A stretch of 64,000 nt of DNA from Shewanella electrodiphila (GCF_023283985.1 NZ_JAKIKU010000009.1:124001-188000); one strand, 5' to 3'. Positions 43,058-52,251 are shown, counted from the stretch's first letter. The notes: generated from the sequence alone by a model not told the origin. Made by a program: numbers and translations.

Positions 43058-44665
43058 ATGATTAAAGATTTTATTTTGCCTGATATTGGTGAAGGCGTCG
43101 TAGAGTGTGAGCTTGTTGATTGGATGGTTAAAGAAGGTGATGTTGTTGTTGAAGATCAACCAATTGCTGATGTGATGACAGACAAAGCCTTAGTTCAAAT
43201 ACCTGCACCTCATGCGGGCGTCATTACCAAGCTATATTACGCGAAGGGTGACATTGCAAAAGTTCATGCGCCGCTTTATGCAGTAGAACTTGAGGCAACA
43301 GGTGTTAACACTGCTGATGAATCTAGAGCACCTTCTACTCAAGAAACGGCAACAGAAGCTAATGAAGAAACCAGCAATGAAGTTGCAAGAAATGTTGAAC
43401 AAATAAGTCAAACTACCGCACGTGATGTTGAAGAGTTCTTACTCCCTGATATCGGTGAAGGTATTGTTGAATGTGAACTTGTTGAATGGCTTGTCGCTGA
43501 AGGTGATATTGTCACAGAGGATCAGCCGATTGCTGATGTGATGACAGATAAAGCTTTAGTTCAAATACCAGCGATTAAAAATGGCAAGATTGTAAAATTA
43601 CATTACAGAAAAGGCCAATTAGCTAAAGTTCATGAGCCGTTATTCGCAATCGAGGTTGAATCTACAGGCACTCAAGTTGAAGCGGCTCAAACAGTCACGC
43701 ATTCAGCTGCCGTTAGCGAAATCGTTACTAGTGAACCAGTTGCTCAAGGTAAAGCGTTAGCAAGTCCTGCAGTTCGCCGATTAGCTAGAAGTTTGGATAT
43801 CAATATTGCTAACGTGCCAGGTACGGGTAAAAATGGTCGTGTGTATAAAGAAGATGTTGAAGCGTTTGCTAATGGCTCCACAGCAAACCAAACCTCAGCC
43901 TCTAAAACGACTACCGTTTCTAATAGCGCTGCAATACCAGCTAATATTCAAACTACAAATGCAGACAGAGTTGAGCCAATTAAAGGTGTTAAAGCTGTCA
44001 TGGCTAAGATGATGGTTGAGTCTGTTTCTACGATTCCTCATTTTACATATTGTGAAGAATTTGATTTAACAGATTTAGTTGCATTACGCGCCGAGATGAA
44101 ACAACGTTATTCAACTGACGAAGTTAAATTGACTATGATGCCTTTCTTCATGAAAGCAATGTCATTAGCCATTAATGAATTTCCAGTATTAAACAGTCAA
44201 GTCAACCCTGATTGCACTGAGTTAACCTATAAAATGAGTCATAACATTGGTATGGCTGTTGATTCAAAAGTGGGTTTGTTAGTACCGAATGTTAAAGATG
44301 TACAAAGTAAAACTATTTTAGAAGTTGCCGCTGAAATTACACGACTCACAACTGCTGCTAGAAGTGGCCGTGTAAGTCCTGCTGATTTAAAAGGTGGAAC
44401 AATATCAATTTCAAATATTGGTGCTTTAGGTGGGACGGTTGCTACGCCTATTATCAATAAACCGGAAGTTGCGATTGTTGCCCTAGGTAAATTACAAACA
44501 CTCCCTCGTTTCAATGCCAATGGCGAGGTAGAAGCGCGTAAGATTATGCAAGTCAGTTGGTCTGGCGATCATCGTGTAATCGATGGTGGAACCATTGCTC
44601 GTTTCTGTAATCTTTGGAAGCAGTACTTAGAGCAGCCACAAGAAATGTTACTCGCAATGCGCTAA
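43058..44665 (+). CDS. bkdB: Branched-chain 2-oxoacid dehydrogenase E2 with two lipoyl domains
   Basis: A 535-residue dihydrolipoyl acyltransferase. Two lipoyl domains in tandem (about 3-80 and 126-203) each carry the lipoylated Lys in MTDKALVQIPA. An E1/E3-binding domain follows (ASPAVRRLARSLDINIANVP), and then the catalytic domain ending in SWSGDHRVIDGGTIARF, with the His of the HxxxDG motif as catalytic base. It transfers the acyl group to CoA. Most BCKDH E2 proteins have one lipoyl domain; two are common in Alteromonadales as far as I recall. No E3 gene follows, so a shared dihydrolipoamide dehydrogenase must be used. Confidence 0.93.
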   Translation: MIKDFILPDIGEGVVECELVDWMVKEGDVVVEDQPIADVMTDKALVQIPAPHAGVITKLYYAKGDIAKVHAPLYAVELEATGVNTADESRAPSTQETATEANEETSNEVARNVEQISQTTARDVEEFLLPDIGEGIVECELVEWLVAEGDIVTEDQPIADVMTDKALVQIPAIKNGKIVKLHYRKGQLAKVHEPLFAIEVESTGTQVEAAQTVTHSAAVSEIVTSEPVAQGKALASPAVRRLARSLDINIANVPGTGKNGRVYKEDVEAFANGSTANQTSASKTTTVSNSAAIPANIQTTNADRVEPIKGVKAVMAKMMVESVSTIPHFTYCEEFDLTDLVALRAEMKQRYSTDEVKLTMMPFFMKAMSLAINEFPVLNSQVNPDCTELTYKMSHNIGMAVDSKVGLLVPNVKDVQSKTILEVAAEITRLTTAARSGRVSPADLKGGTISISNIGALGGTVATPIINKPEVAIVALGKLQTLPRFNANGEVEARKIMQVSWSGDHRVIDGGTIARFCNLWKQYLEQPQEMLLAMR

Positions 44666-44691
44666 TTCTATAATGGCAATCTAATTAACTC

Positions 44692-44720
44692 ATTAAAGGG
44701 CGCTATTGCGTCCTTTAATT
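44692..44720 (+). terminator. Terminator of the bkd operon
   Basis: ATTAAAGG and CCTTTAAT bracket a 12-base loop and end in TTTTG, about 27 bp after the bkdB stop. Confidence 0.8.
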
Positions 44721-44736
44721 TTGTTAACTGATTTTG

Positions 44737-44742
44737 TATAAT
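44737..44742 (+). promoter_or_regulatory. Candidate -10 element of nadA
   Basis: A consensus TATAAT lies 30 bp before the nadA ATG. The -35 region around 44714-44719 falls in the bkd terminator and is only a weak match. Confidence 0.5.
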
Positions 44743-44772
44743 CTCCGGACGTTGTAACTTCTCGGAACCATA

Positions 44773-45840
44773 ATGATCACCTCGGCACCGAATATCGAAT
44801 CTATCGAGTATCCTTTTCCTGCGAAACCTGCTTTATTGTCTCATGCTGAAAAAGCTGCAGCTAAAGCAAGAATAAAACAGCTATTGATCGACCAAGATGC
44901 TGTTTTAGTTGCACACTATTATACAGATCCTGAAATTCAAGCACTGGCTGAAGAAACCGGTGGTTGTGTTTCTGACTCCCTTGAAATGGCACGCTTTGGC
45001 CGTGATCACCCAGCAAAGAAACTGATTGTTGCTGGTGTAAAGTTTATGGGGGAAACCTCTAAAATTTTAAGCCCCGAAAAAACTGTCTTGATGCCTACGT
45101 TAGAAGCCACTTGTTCTTTAGACATTGGTTGCCCAATTGATAAGTTTTCAGCATTTTGTGATGCCCATCCAGAACATACCGTAGTTGTTTATGCGAACAC
45201 CTCAGCGGCAGTAAAAGCCCGTGCAGATTGGGTAGTAACCTCTAGTATCGCGCTAGAGATTGTTGAACATTTGGATAGCGAAGGCAAAAAGATTATTTGG
45301 GGACCTGATCGTCACTTGGGTAGTTACATTGCTAAAGAAACTGGCGCTGATATGTTGATGTGGCAGGGCGATTGTATTGTTCATGACGAATTCAAATCTA
45401 AAGCATTAAAGGAACTTAAGATACAGCATCCTGATGCTGCTATCTTGGTTCACCCTGAGTCACCGGCAAATGTCGTTGCTTTAGCGGATGCTGTGGGCTC
45501 TACGAGTCAGCTAATTAAAGCTGCACAAACCATGGACAACCAAGAGTTTATTGTGGCGACTGACCGAGGCATTTTTTATAAAATGCAACAAGCAGCACCA
45601 GGTAAAACACTCATTGAAGCACCAACTGGTGGTAATGGCGCTACATGTAAAAGCTGCGCTCATTGTCCTTGGATGGCAATGAATGGTTTACAAGCTATTG
45701 AAGCGTCACTGACAGCAACAAATAAAACTGAACATGAAGTGTTCGTTGATGATGCATTACGTGATGATGCACTAGTACCATTAAACAGAATGCTTAATTT
45801 TGCGAAAACCTTAAACATGAAAGTGAAGGGTAACGCTTAA
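44773..45840 (+). CDS. nadA: Quinolinate synthase
   Basis: A 355-residue NadA. It condenses iminoaspartate with dihydroxyacetone phosphate to quinolinate for NAD synthesis using a [4Fe-4S] cluster. The three cluster cysteines are expected in EATCSLDIGCP (about 115), at a mid-protein site, and in the C-terminal CKSCAHCPWMAMN (about 293). VAHYYTDPEIQALAEETGG and the internal PESPANV motif are typical. A single gene between bkdB and the gapA terminator. Confidence 0.96.
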   Translation: MITSAPNIESIEYPFPAKPALLSHAEKAAAKARIKQLLIDQDAVLVAHYYTDPEIQALAEETGGCVSDSLEMARFGRDHPAKKLIVAGVKFMGETSKILSPEKTVLMPTLEATCSLDIGCPIDKFSAFCDAHPEHTVVVYANTSAAVKARADWVVTSSIALEIVEHLDSEGKKIIWGPDRHLGSYIAKETGADMLMWQGDCIVHDEFKSKALKELKIQHPDAAILVHPESPANVVALADAVGSTSQLIKAAQTMDNQEFIVATDRGIFYKMQQAAPGKTLIEAPTGGNGATCKSCAHCPWMAMNGLQAIEASLTATNKTEHEVFVDDALRDDALVPLNRMLNFAKTLNMKVKGNA

Positions 45841-45860
45841 TCTAATCGATGGATAATAAC

Positions 45861-45889
45861 AAAAAGCCCTGCAAGTGCAGGGCTTTTTA
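45861..45889. terminator. Bidirectional terminator between nadA and gapA
   Basis: AAAAAGCCCTGCAAGTGCAGGGCTTTTT: a 10-11 bp stem with A/T tails usable in both directions. Confidence 0.95.
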
Positions 45890-45917
45890 ATGTTCCAATT
45901 TTACAAATTAAAACAAA

Positions 45918-46928
45918 TTATTTAGCTGTCATTAATGCAACAGTATTATCTAACATGCGGTTACTGAAACCCCATTCGTTATCATACCAAGCCATTACTT
46001 TAACAAGTCGACCATTAACACGTGTTTGAGTCGCGTCAAAGTTAGAAGAAAATGCATTATGGTTGAAATCGATAGAGACTAAAGGTTCAACATTAATAGC
46101 AAGCGCTTCATTCAATGGTGAAGTTTTTGCTGCATCTGCCACTATCTGGTTAATTTCTTCAACTGTGGTGTCACGAGACGCTTGGAAAGTTAGATCCACA
46201 AGAGATACGTTAACTGTCGGTACACGTACAGCTAAACCGTCAAACTTACCTTGAAGCTCAGGAACCACTAAACCTACAGCTGCTGCAGCTCCAGTTTGCG
46301 TTGGGATCATAGACATTGCTGCTGCACGAGCACGACGTAAATCAGTGTGGTAAACATCTGATAAGCGTTGATCATTGGTGTAAGCATGAATAGTAGTCAT
46401 TAAACCAGATTCAATACCAACAGAGTCATTCAACGGTTTCGCAAAAGGAGCTAAACAGTTGGTTGTACATGAAGCATTTGAAATCACAGTCATATCACTG
46501 GTTAACACTTCATTGTTTACGCCGTAAACAACAGTTGCATCAACATTCTTGCCTGGAGCAGAAATAATAACTTTCTTAGCGCCAGCTGTTAAATGCGGTT
46601 GTACTGCTTCTTTAGATGTGAAAATACCAGTACATTCATAAACAACATCAACGTTTAATTCTGCCCAAGGTAATTTAGAAGGGTCTCGTTCTTGAAAAGT
46701 CAAGATTTTATCGCCATTAACGTAGATGGCTTCATCATCATGATCAACTTTAGCGTTGAAACGACCATGTACTGAATCATATTTGGTAAGGTGAGCATTG
46801 ATTGAAGCATCACCCAAATCGTTTAAAGCTACGATTTCAATTGGGTAATCCTTTTCGCTTTCATAAAGCGCACGTAAAACATTTCTACCGATACGGCCAT
46901 AGCCGTTAATTGCTACACGGATAGTCAT
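45918..46928 (-). CDS. gapA: Glyceraldehyde-3-phosphate dehydrogenase
   Basis: A 336-residue GAPDH, the classical length: NAD-binding INGYGRIGRNVLRAL at the N-terminus, catalytic Cys in SNASCTTNCLAP (about 150-161), TIHAYTNDQRLSD, RRARAAAMSMIPTQTGAAAA and the C-terminal WYDNEWGFSNRM. Phosphorylating, NAD-dependent step of glycolysis and gluconeogenesis. The second, longer GAPDH of this window is encoded 1.3 kb away in the opposite direction. Confidence 0.95.
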   Translation of the reverse strand: MTIRVAINGYGRIGRNVLRALYESEKDYPIEIVALNDLGDASINAHLTKYDSVHGRFNAKVDHDDEAIYVNGDKILTFQERDPSKLPWAELNVDVVYECTGIFTSKEAVQPHLTAGAKKVIISAPGKNVDATVVYGVNNEVLTSDMTVISNASCTTNCLAPFAKPLNDSVGIESGLMTTIHAYTNDQRLSDVYHTDLRRARAAAMSMIPTQTGAAAAVGLVVPELQGKFDGLAVRVPTVNVSLVDLTFQASRDTTVEEINQIVADAAKTSPLNEALAINVEPLVSIDFNHNAFSSNFDATQTRVNGRLVKVMAWYDNEWGFSNRMLDNTVALMTAK

Positions 46929-47162
46929 TGCATATCCCTCAAGTGATTATAAATCTGTTACGTAAATCATATGGTAGTAAAATTACCAAATTAACGATTT
47001 TCGTCAAGTAAAAAAGCCTCAAAACGCTAATAAAGTGCAAAATATCTGTATTTAATTTACAAATTACAGAAATAAGCTGCTGTTGGCGATTTTTTTGAAA
47101 GTGTAATACAGCGTTAACTGTTAATTAATTGTACTCAGTGTAGCTAACAAGCTAGTCTTTGT
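46929..47162. promoter_or_regulatory. gapA upstream region
   Basis: AT-rich sequence that must carry the gapA promoter on the minus strand. GAGGGA at about 46937-46942 is the gapA ribosome binding site (read on the minus strand as its complement). No distinct operator seen. The DUF2989 gene ends at its right border. Confidence 0.4.
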
Positions 47163-47993
47163 TTATTCAAATTTTGATTTAATTTCACTTGTATCGAACT
47201 GAGCTGTTTTTAATAGTCTAACGAGCTCAATCGCTTCTAAATCTAATTGCTGAGCTCGGTTACTGTCATTAGCTATAAGCGCTAATAATTTTTCTTGTGA
47301 GGCAATGTTGTCACTCATTAATGTATTCGCCTTAGTCAATAAGTATTCATTATCAACATTTTGCTCCCAACGATAAATTGTAGCGAGAGCGAGTAACCAA
47401 TCAGGGTCAATTGTTTTAGGCTTAACGTGGGACAATAGGTGTAAATAAAGCATCTTTGCTCTATTCATATCCGTTTTAATATAATGTGACGCAAGTTGAG
47501 CAAGTATAAATGGTTCTGTTATTTCACCATTTTTCTCAGCTTTAATTAACGTATCACGCGAAGGTATATCGTTAAACGTTGTCCAACGATAATACACAAG
47601 GTAATTGTCTGGGTTGTCCTTGGTATATTCTCTTAACTGGATTAAATTTTGTGTGCTAACAGCATATGCTCTTTCTCTATCTAAAGTCCGGTCGGTGTTT
47701 TGTATATGGATAACACCAGCAGCTAATTCTATGCACTTGCTATAAGACTCAAGCTTTATTAATTGGTCGTATAGTTGTTTTCCTGTAGGCTCAGTGGTTA
47801 TCTTTAATTGGTATCTACTACGAATTAAGTCGCCTTTTTCTACTAAACACCAACTATCTCGGTGTAAATCCGCACAAAGTTCAGGATTATTTTTACAAAT
47901 GCTGCCACTATTTCGGCCAACATCACAACCAAATAAGCCGAATAAAGCAGCAAATATTGAAAATGATGTAATTATTACTAAACTTTTACTCAA
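47163..47993 (-). CDS. DUF2989 family lipoprotein
   Basis: A 276-residue predicted lipoprotein matching the DUF2989 family of Alteromonadales: lipobox FGLFGC near the N-terminus, CKNNPELCADLHRDSWC, EKGDLIRSRYQLKITTEPTG, KCIELAAGVIH and helical repeats (LASHYIKTDMNRAKMLYLHL) suggesting a TPR-like fold. I chose the TTG at 47993, placed 6 bp after GGAG; the TTG at 48005 would overlap that site. No known activity. The gapA-DUF2989-second GAPDH order is shared with related genera as I recall. Confidence 0.75.
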   Translation of the reverse strand: MSKSLVIITSFSIFAALFGLFGCDVGRNSGSICKNNPELCADLHRDSWCLVEKGDLIRSRYQLKITTEPTGKQLYDQLIKLESYSKCIELAAGVIHIQNTDRTLDRERAYAVSTQNLIQLREYTKDNPDNYLVYYRWTTFNDIPSRDTLIKAEKNGEITEPFILAQLASHYIKTDMNRAKMLYLHLLSHVKPKTIDPDWLLALATIYRWEQNVDNEYLLTKANTLMSDNIASQEKLLALIANDSNRAQQLDLEAIELVRLLKTAQFDTSEIKSKFE

Positions 47994-48194
47994 AACAGGC
48001 TCCAAAAGTGGAATTTCTCTAATAAAATTACACGTTTACTAAAAATTTCTTACTGGCGAAAAAGCGTAAATTTCATTACAATGTCGCCGACCAAACGGGG
48101 ATAACCCTATCAAATAATGACTATTGGTCTTTTCTTTTTGTTACTCAATGCTTTCTGCACCCTACGCTGAAATGTGAGATAAAGGATCTTTTTA

Positions 48195-49631
48195 ATGAGC
48201 GCTGATAAACACCTACAAAGTTGGCAAGAACGTTTCGAAATGGCAGAGGCTATGCAGCCTTTACTTGGTAAACTATATCGTAATCAAGGCGTTGAAGTCT
48301 TAGTTTATGGTAAACCACTTTTAAACGCATCTACAATTGAAATTATTAAAGCGCATCGCCTAGTTCGTCGTCATATTGGCGAAAAATTACGCCTTCGTGA
48401 AAGCTTTCCATTCGTTGAAGCATTAAGCAAGTTATCAGTAAAGCACTGTAAAGTGGATATTGGCAAGTTAGCTATTAATTACTGGCGTGATAATGCTGAT
48501 GCTTCTCAAATTCAAGCCTACATGACTAAAGAGTTAGAGCAAGGCTTAAACTTTGGTGACGATGTAGAATCTAAAGATGTTGTCTTATACGGTTTTGGAC
48601 GTATCGGCCGTCTATTAGCCCGCTTAATGATTGAAAAAACGGGTAAAAGTAATAAGCTTTGTTTACGCGCAATCGTCTTACGTGGCGGTAAAAAAGGTGA
48701 TTTAGAAAAGCGTGCTAGTTTATTACGTCGTGACTCAGTTCATGGTCCATTCAATGGCTCTGTTGAAGTAGACGAAGAAAATAACGCCATTATTGCTAAT
48801 GGTACATATATTCAAATCATTTACGCTAATTCACCTGATCAAGTAGATTACACACAATACGGCATCAATAATGCGCTTGTTGTGGATAATACCGGTATTT
48901 GGAAAGATGAAGATGGTCTTGGTCTTCACCTTAAGAGTAAAGGTGCAAGTAAAGTACTGTTAACCGCTCCTGCTAAGGGTGCAATTAAGAACGTCGTTTA
49001 CGGTGTGAATGAAAATGATATTCTTCCTGAGGATATGATTGTTTCGGCAGCAAGTTGTACAACCAATGCTATTACACCTGTATTAAAAGCAGTGAATGAT
49101 AAGTATGGCATTGAAAACGGACATGTTGAAACAATCCATTCGTATACGAATGACCAAAACTTAATTGATAACTATCATAGTGCTGACCGTCGTGGTCGAA
49201 GTGCGCCATTAAACATGGTTATTACTGAAACAGGTGCAGCGAAAGCGGTTGCAAAAGCATTACCTGTAATGGAAGGTAAGTTAACAGGTAACGCTATCCG
49301 TGTACCGACACCAAATGTTTCAATGGCCATTATCAGTGTTAACTTAAACGGCGAAACTAATCGCGATGAGTTAAATGAATACCTAAAAGATATCGCATTG
49401 ACTTCTGAGTTGAAAAATCAAGTTGATTACACTGATTCTACTGAAATTGTATCAAGCGACTTAGTGGGTTCTCGCTATGCTGGTGTTGTTGACTCTCAAG
49501 CAACTATTGCTGATGGCAAACGTGCTATTTTATACGTGTGGTATGACAATGAGTTCGGTTATAGCTGTCAAGTAGTCGGCGTCATGCAAAAGATGCTTGG
49601 ACTTACAACGCTTTCTTTACCAGAAGCGTAA
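48195..49631 (+). CDS. Long-form glyceraldehyde-3-phosphate dehydrogenase
   Basis: A 478-residue GAPDH of the extended type. About 130 N-terminal residues precede the NAD-binding VVLYGFGRIGRLLARLMIEK (about 133-152). The catalytic Cys is in SAASCTTNAITP (about 284-295), HSYTNDQNLIDNYHSADRRG follows, and WYDNEFGYSCQVV closes. Compared with gapA the N-terminal extension is the main difference; its role is unknown to me. Such enzymes are common in Shewanella and relatives, often named gapB or gap2. Terminated by a strong hairpin. Confidence 0.88.
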   Translation: MSADKHLQSWQERFEMAEAMQPLLGKLYRNQGVEVLVYGKPLLNASTIEIIKAHRLVRRHIGEKLRLRESFPFVEALSKLSVKHCKVDIGKLAINYWRDNADASQIQAYMTKELEQGLNFGDDVESKDVVLYGFGRIGRLLARLMIEKTGKSNKLCLRAIVLRGGKKGDLEKRASLLRRDSVHGPFNGSVEVDEENNAIIANGTYIQIIYANSPDQVDYTQYGINNALVVDNTGIWKDEDGLGLHLKSKGASKVLLTAPAKGAIKNVVYGVNENDILPEDMIVSAASCTTNAITPVLKAVNDKYGIENGHVETIHSYTNDQNLIDNYHSADRRGRSAPLNMVITETGAAKAVAKALPVMEGKLTGNAIRVPTPNVSMAIISVNLNGETNRDELNEYLKDIALTSELKNQVDYTDSTEIVSSDLVGSRYAGVVDSQATIADGKRAILYVWYDNEFGYSCQVVGVMQKMLGLTTLSLPEA

Positions 49632-49659
49632 ACTTACTCAGTTAAGAACCATCATTTAA

Positions 49660-49689
49660 AAGGCACTTCTTAGTAGAAGTGCCTTTTTT
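49660..49689 (+). terminator. Terminator of the long GAPDH gene
   Basis: AAGGCACTTCT-TAGT-AGAAGTGCCTTTTTT: an 11-bp stem followed by six T. Confidence 0.95.
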
Positions 49690-49782
49690 GTTGGCTGTCA
49701 TGGTTTAATAGACAATAATTGTTCAATACGTTGATTTATACATCAAACGGTTATAAAAGCCCTAAAATATAGTAATTCTGCA

Positions 49783-49810
49783 TTGACACATTTGCGTAAA
49801 ACGGTAGAAT
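49783..49810 (+). promoter_or_regulatory. Promoter of the tRNA Gly-Cys-Leu operon
   Basis: Perfect -35 TTGACA (49783-49788), 16-bp spacer and TAGAAT (49805-49810), about 60 bp before tRNA-Gly. A near-consensus promoter as expected for stable RNA. Confidence 0.8.
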
Positions 49811-49870
49811 TCCATTCCGCACTCAGGGACAAATTGATTTATCGTTTTAACTAAGTGTTTTGTTTGATAT

Positions 49871-49946
49871 GCGACATTAGCTCAGTTGGTAGAGCGATAC
49901 CTTGCCAAGGTATAGGTCATCGGTTCGAACCCGATATGTCGCTCCA
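49871..49946 (+). tRNA. tRNA-Gly (GCC)
   Basis: 76 nt including CCA. Acceptor GCGACAT/ATGTCGC; anticodon loop TTGCCAA gives GCC; T arm CGGTTCGAACCCG. First gene of a three-tRNA transcript. Confidence 0.97.
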
Positions 49947-49956
49947 ATCAAACAAC

Positions 49957-50030
49957 GGCGCGATGGCAGAATGGCTATGCTGCGGATTGCAAATCCGTCG
50001 ACCTCGGTTCGACTCCGGGTCGCGCCTCCA
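49957..50030 (+). tRNA. tRNA-Cys (GCA)
   Basis: 74 nt with CCA. Acceptor GGCGCGA/TCGCGCC, anticodon loop TTGCAAA (GCA). It is separated from tRNA-Gly by 10 bp. Confidence 0.97.
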
Positions 50031-50084
50031 CAATTTTGTTTAATTGTTTAGTGCTTTAAACTAGACGGTTAAAACAACACTTTT

Positions 50085-50170
50085 GCCCGAGTGGTGGAAT
50101 CGGTAGACACAAGGGATTTAAAATCCCTCGCTTAATAGGCGTGCCAGTTCAAGTCTGGCCTCGGGTACCA
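50085..50170 (+). tRNA. tRNA-Leu (TAA)
   Basis: 86 nt with CCA and a long variable arm, as expected of a class II tRNA. The anticodon arm AAGGGATTTAAAATCCC carries TAA. Acceptor GCCCGAG/CTCGGGT with a terminal G-U pair, as in E. coli leuZ. Last intact tRNA; three decayed copies of its 3' part follow. Confidence 0.96.
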
Positions 50171-50178
50171 TTATAAAT

Positions 50179-50206
50179 AAGCCTCGACATTAGTCGGGGC
50201 TTTTTT
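50179..50206 (+). terminator. Terminator of the tRNA operon
   Basis: AAGCCTCGAC-ATTA-GTCGGGGCTTTTTT, directly after tRNA-Leu. Similar terminator-like hairpins recur in each downstream repeat. Confidence 0.9.
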
Positions 50207-50207
50207 A

Positions 50208-50640
50208 TGTCTGACATTTGAGTAATTGAAGAAGGATAAAACCCTCATCGTTTTAAAACCAGACGTGCCAGTTCATCTCAGGCCTCCGGTGCCATATTCT
50301 CTTTTAAAGAGCTTACATACGTAAATAAGATGCAAAAAGCCTCAACATTCTTGATTTTAACAGGGCTTTTTTGTATCTGAAATTTGAGTAATTGAAGAAA
50401 GGTAAAATCCCTCTTCGTTTTAAAATCGGGCGTGCCAGTTCATCTCAGGCCTCGGGTACCATATTCTCTTTTAAAGAGCTTGCATACGTAAATAAGATGC
50501 AAAAAGCCTCAACATTTTTGATGTTAACAGGGCTTTTTTGTATCTGACATTTGAGTAATTGAAGAAGGATAAAATCCCTCGTCGTTTTAAATTCGGGCGT
50601 GACAGTTCATCTCTTGCCTCGGGTACCATATTCTTAATAC
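50208..50640 (+). repeat. Tandem 167-bp repeats of decayed tRNA-Leu 3' part plus terminator
   Basis: The block TTTGAGTAATTGAAGAAGG... followed by AAAATCCCTC-like, CGTGCCAGTTCATCTCAGGC and CTCGGGTACCATATTC sequence occurs three times, with matching points near 50265, 50432 and 50599 (167 bp apart). The part from the anticodon arm to CCA copies tRNA-Leu but with a scrambled T arm (TTCATCTCAGG for TTCAAGTCTGG), so no copy folds as tRNA. Copies 1-2 and 2-3 are separated by terminator hairpins (AAAAAGCCTCAAC...GGGCTTTTTTG). Probably old unequal duplications of a tRNA-terminator unit. Confidence 0.85.
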
Positions 50641-50978
50641 AAGAATATGATACATAAGCAAGATACGAAGGCATCAACATGCTTTACGCTAACGATGGCT
50701 TCTTATGTCGTTAAAGTGAGATGTTTAACATCAAATTCCATAGGATTTTCAAACTAAGACGCTTAGTCGAATTGTTAGCCATATCTATAAATAGTCATTT
50801 ATGAATATGAAAAATCATCAATACGTTATTAAATATCCATTTAAAACCTAATTAAAATGTCAAATGTTCAAACTGTGAACTAATTCTTTGTTCATGACCA
50901 AAAGTCACTATTTCAAAAACCTATTCAATGGTATAAATACTAAAAATAGTGGTTCACTTCATACGAAGGAAAGAAGTA
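50641..50978. promoter_or_regulatory. aspC upstream region with repeated GTTCA half-sites
   Basis: Three half-sites lie close together: GTTCA (50866-50870), TGAAC (50876-50880) and GTTCA (50890-50894), giving one perfect 5-5-5 inverted repeat and a second with a nine-base spacer, about 85-110 bp before the aspC start. The rest is AT-rich with no gene. A regulator site is possible but not identified. Confidence 0.45.
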
Positions 50979-52172
50979 ATGATATTTTCTCAGGTCCCTC
51001 AAGCTCCAGCCGATCCTATCTTAGGTTTAACAGATGCATTTAAAAAAGACACACGTAGTGAAAAGGTCAATTTAGGTGTTGGTATTTATAAAGATGAAGC
51101 AGGGCAAACCCCTGTACTTAAATCTGTTAAAAAAGCTGAAGCAATTTTATTAGAAGCTGAGAAAACGAAAAATTACTTAGGGATCGAAGGTGTAGAGCAA
51201 TACAATGCAGTCGTTCAAACTTTACTATTTGGACAAGGCAGCGACATCATTAATGACAAGCGAGCCTTCACTGCACAAGCACCAGGCGGAACAGGCTCAT
51301 TAAGAGTTGCCGCTGAATTTCTTGTTAGGAATACTGAATCTAAGACCTTATGGGTAAGTAACCCAACATGGGCTAATCATCAAAACATATTTCAAACTGC
51401 TGGCTTATCAATAAAAGAGTATGGCTATTACAAAGCAGAAACCCATGATATGGATTTTGATGCGATGATTACTGATTTACAAAGTGCTCAAGCTGGTGAT
51501 CTTATTTTATTACACGGTTGCTGCCACAACCCGACTGGTATCGACTTAGATGCTGCACAATGGGAAATTGTTGGTCAACTTTGTGCAGATAAAGAACTTG
51601 TACCTTTATTTGATTTTGCCTATCAAGGTTTCGGCGCGGGAATTGAAGAAGATGCTCAAGGTTTACGCATTGTTGCTGCAAAAGTACCAGAGCTATTAAT
51701 TGCCAATTCATTTTCTAAAAACTTTGGCTTATACAATGAACGTATTGGCGCAGTTACTATTGTTGCTGCTGATGAAGACGCAGCCCAAAAAAGCTTTAGC
51801 CAGATCAAGAAAACTATTCGGGCAACATACTCAAATCCACCAGCACATGGCGGTTTGATTGTGAGTACTATCCTATCAGATGATTCTCTTCGTCAAGAAT
51901 GGGAATCTGAATTGACCGAAATGCGTCAACGCATCGCCGAAATGCGTACTTTGTTTGTTGAGACATTAAAATCAGAAGGCGTTGACCAAGATTTCAGTTT
52001 CATCTCTCGTCAAAATGGTATGTTTAGTTTTTCTGGACTGAATAAAGATCAAGTCAATCGACTTAAAGATGAGTTTGCTGTCTATATTGTGGGTTCAGGA
52101 CGTATCAGCGTTGCGGGTATGACAAAACAAAATATTCCGGTTATCTGTAAAGCGATTGCGCAGGTTATTTAA
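50979..52172 (+). CDS. aspC: Aromatic/aspartate aminotransferase
   Basis: A 397-residue class I PLP aminotransferase, AspC/TyrB group: ADPILGLTDAFKKDTRSEKV at the N-terminus, GGTGSLR (about 99), LLHGCCHNPTGIDL (about 180), the PLP-binding Lys in ANSFSKNFGLYNER (about 243-256) and the substrate Arg near FSFSGL...GRISVAG. It interconverts aspartate with oxaloacetate and may take aromatic acids. AAGGAAAGAAG precedes the ATG at 50979; an ATG at 50949 would add ten residues. Confidence 0.92.
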   Translation: MIFSQVPQAPADPILGLTDAFKKDTRSEKVNLGVGIYKDEAGQTPVLKSVKKAEAILLEAEKTKNYLGIEGVEQYNAVVQTLLFGQGSDIINDKRAFTAQAPGGTGSLRVAAEFLVRNTESKTLWVSNPTWANHQNIFQTAGLSIKEYGYYKAETHDMDFDAMITDLQSAQAGDLILLHGCCHNPTGIDLDAAQWEIVGQLCADKELVPLFDFAYQGFGAGIEEDAQGLRIVAAKVPELLIANSFSKNFGLYNERIGAVTIVAADEDAAQKSFSQIKKTIRATYSNPPAHGGLIVSTILSDDSLRQEWESELTEMRQRIAEMRTLFVETLKSEGVDQDFSFISRQNGMFSFSGLNKDQVNRLKDEFAVYIVGSGRISVAGMTKQNIPVICKAIAQVI

Positions 52173-52209
52173 ATCCGTCAGATAACAAACACATTGTGAT
52201 TACTGTCTA

Positions 52210-52239
52210 AGCCTATAAGCAAATACTTATAGGCTTTTT
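52210..52239. terminator. Terminator between aspC and the CofD-like gene
   Basis: AAGCCTATAAG-CAAATA-CTTATAGGCTTTTTT, 38 bp after aspC. Works for aspC; the convergent gene ends 13 bp further on. Confidence 0.9.
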
Positions 52240-52251
52240 TATAAGCTTAAT

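Noticed and set aside
50208..50640. CRISPR array
   Set aside because: The repeated unit is 167 bp, shows tRNA-Leu and terminator sequence, and has no short regular repeats with unique spacers.
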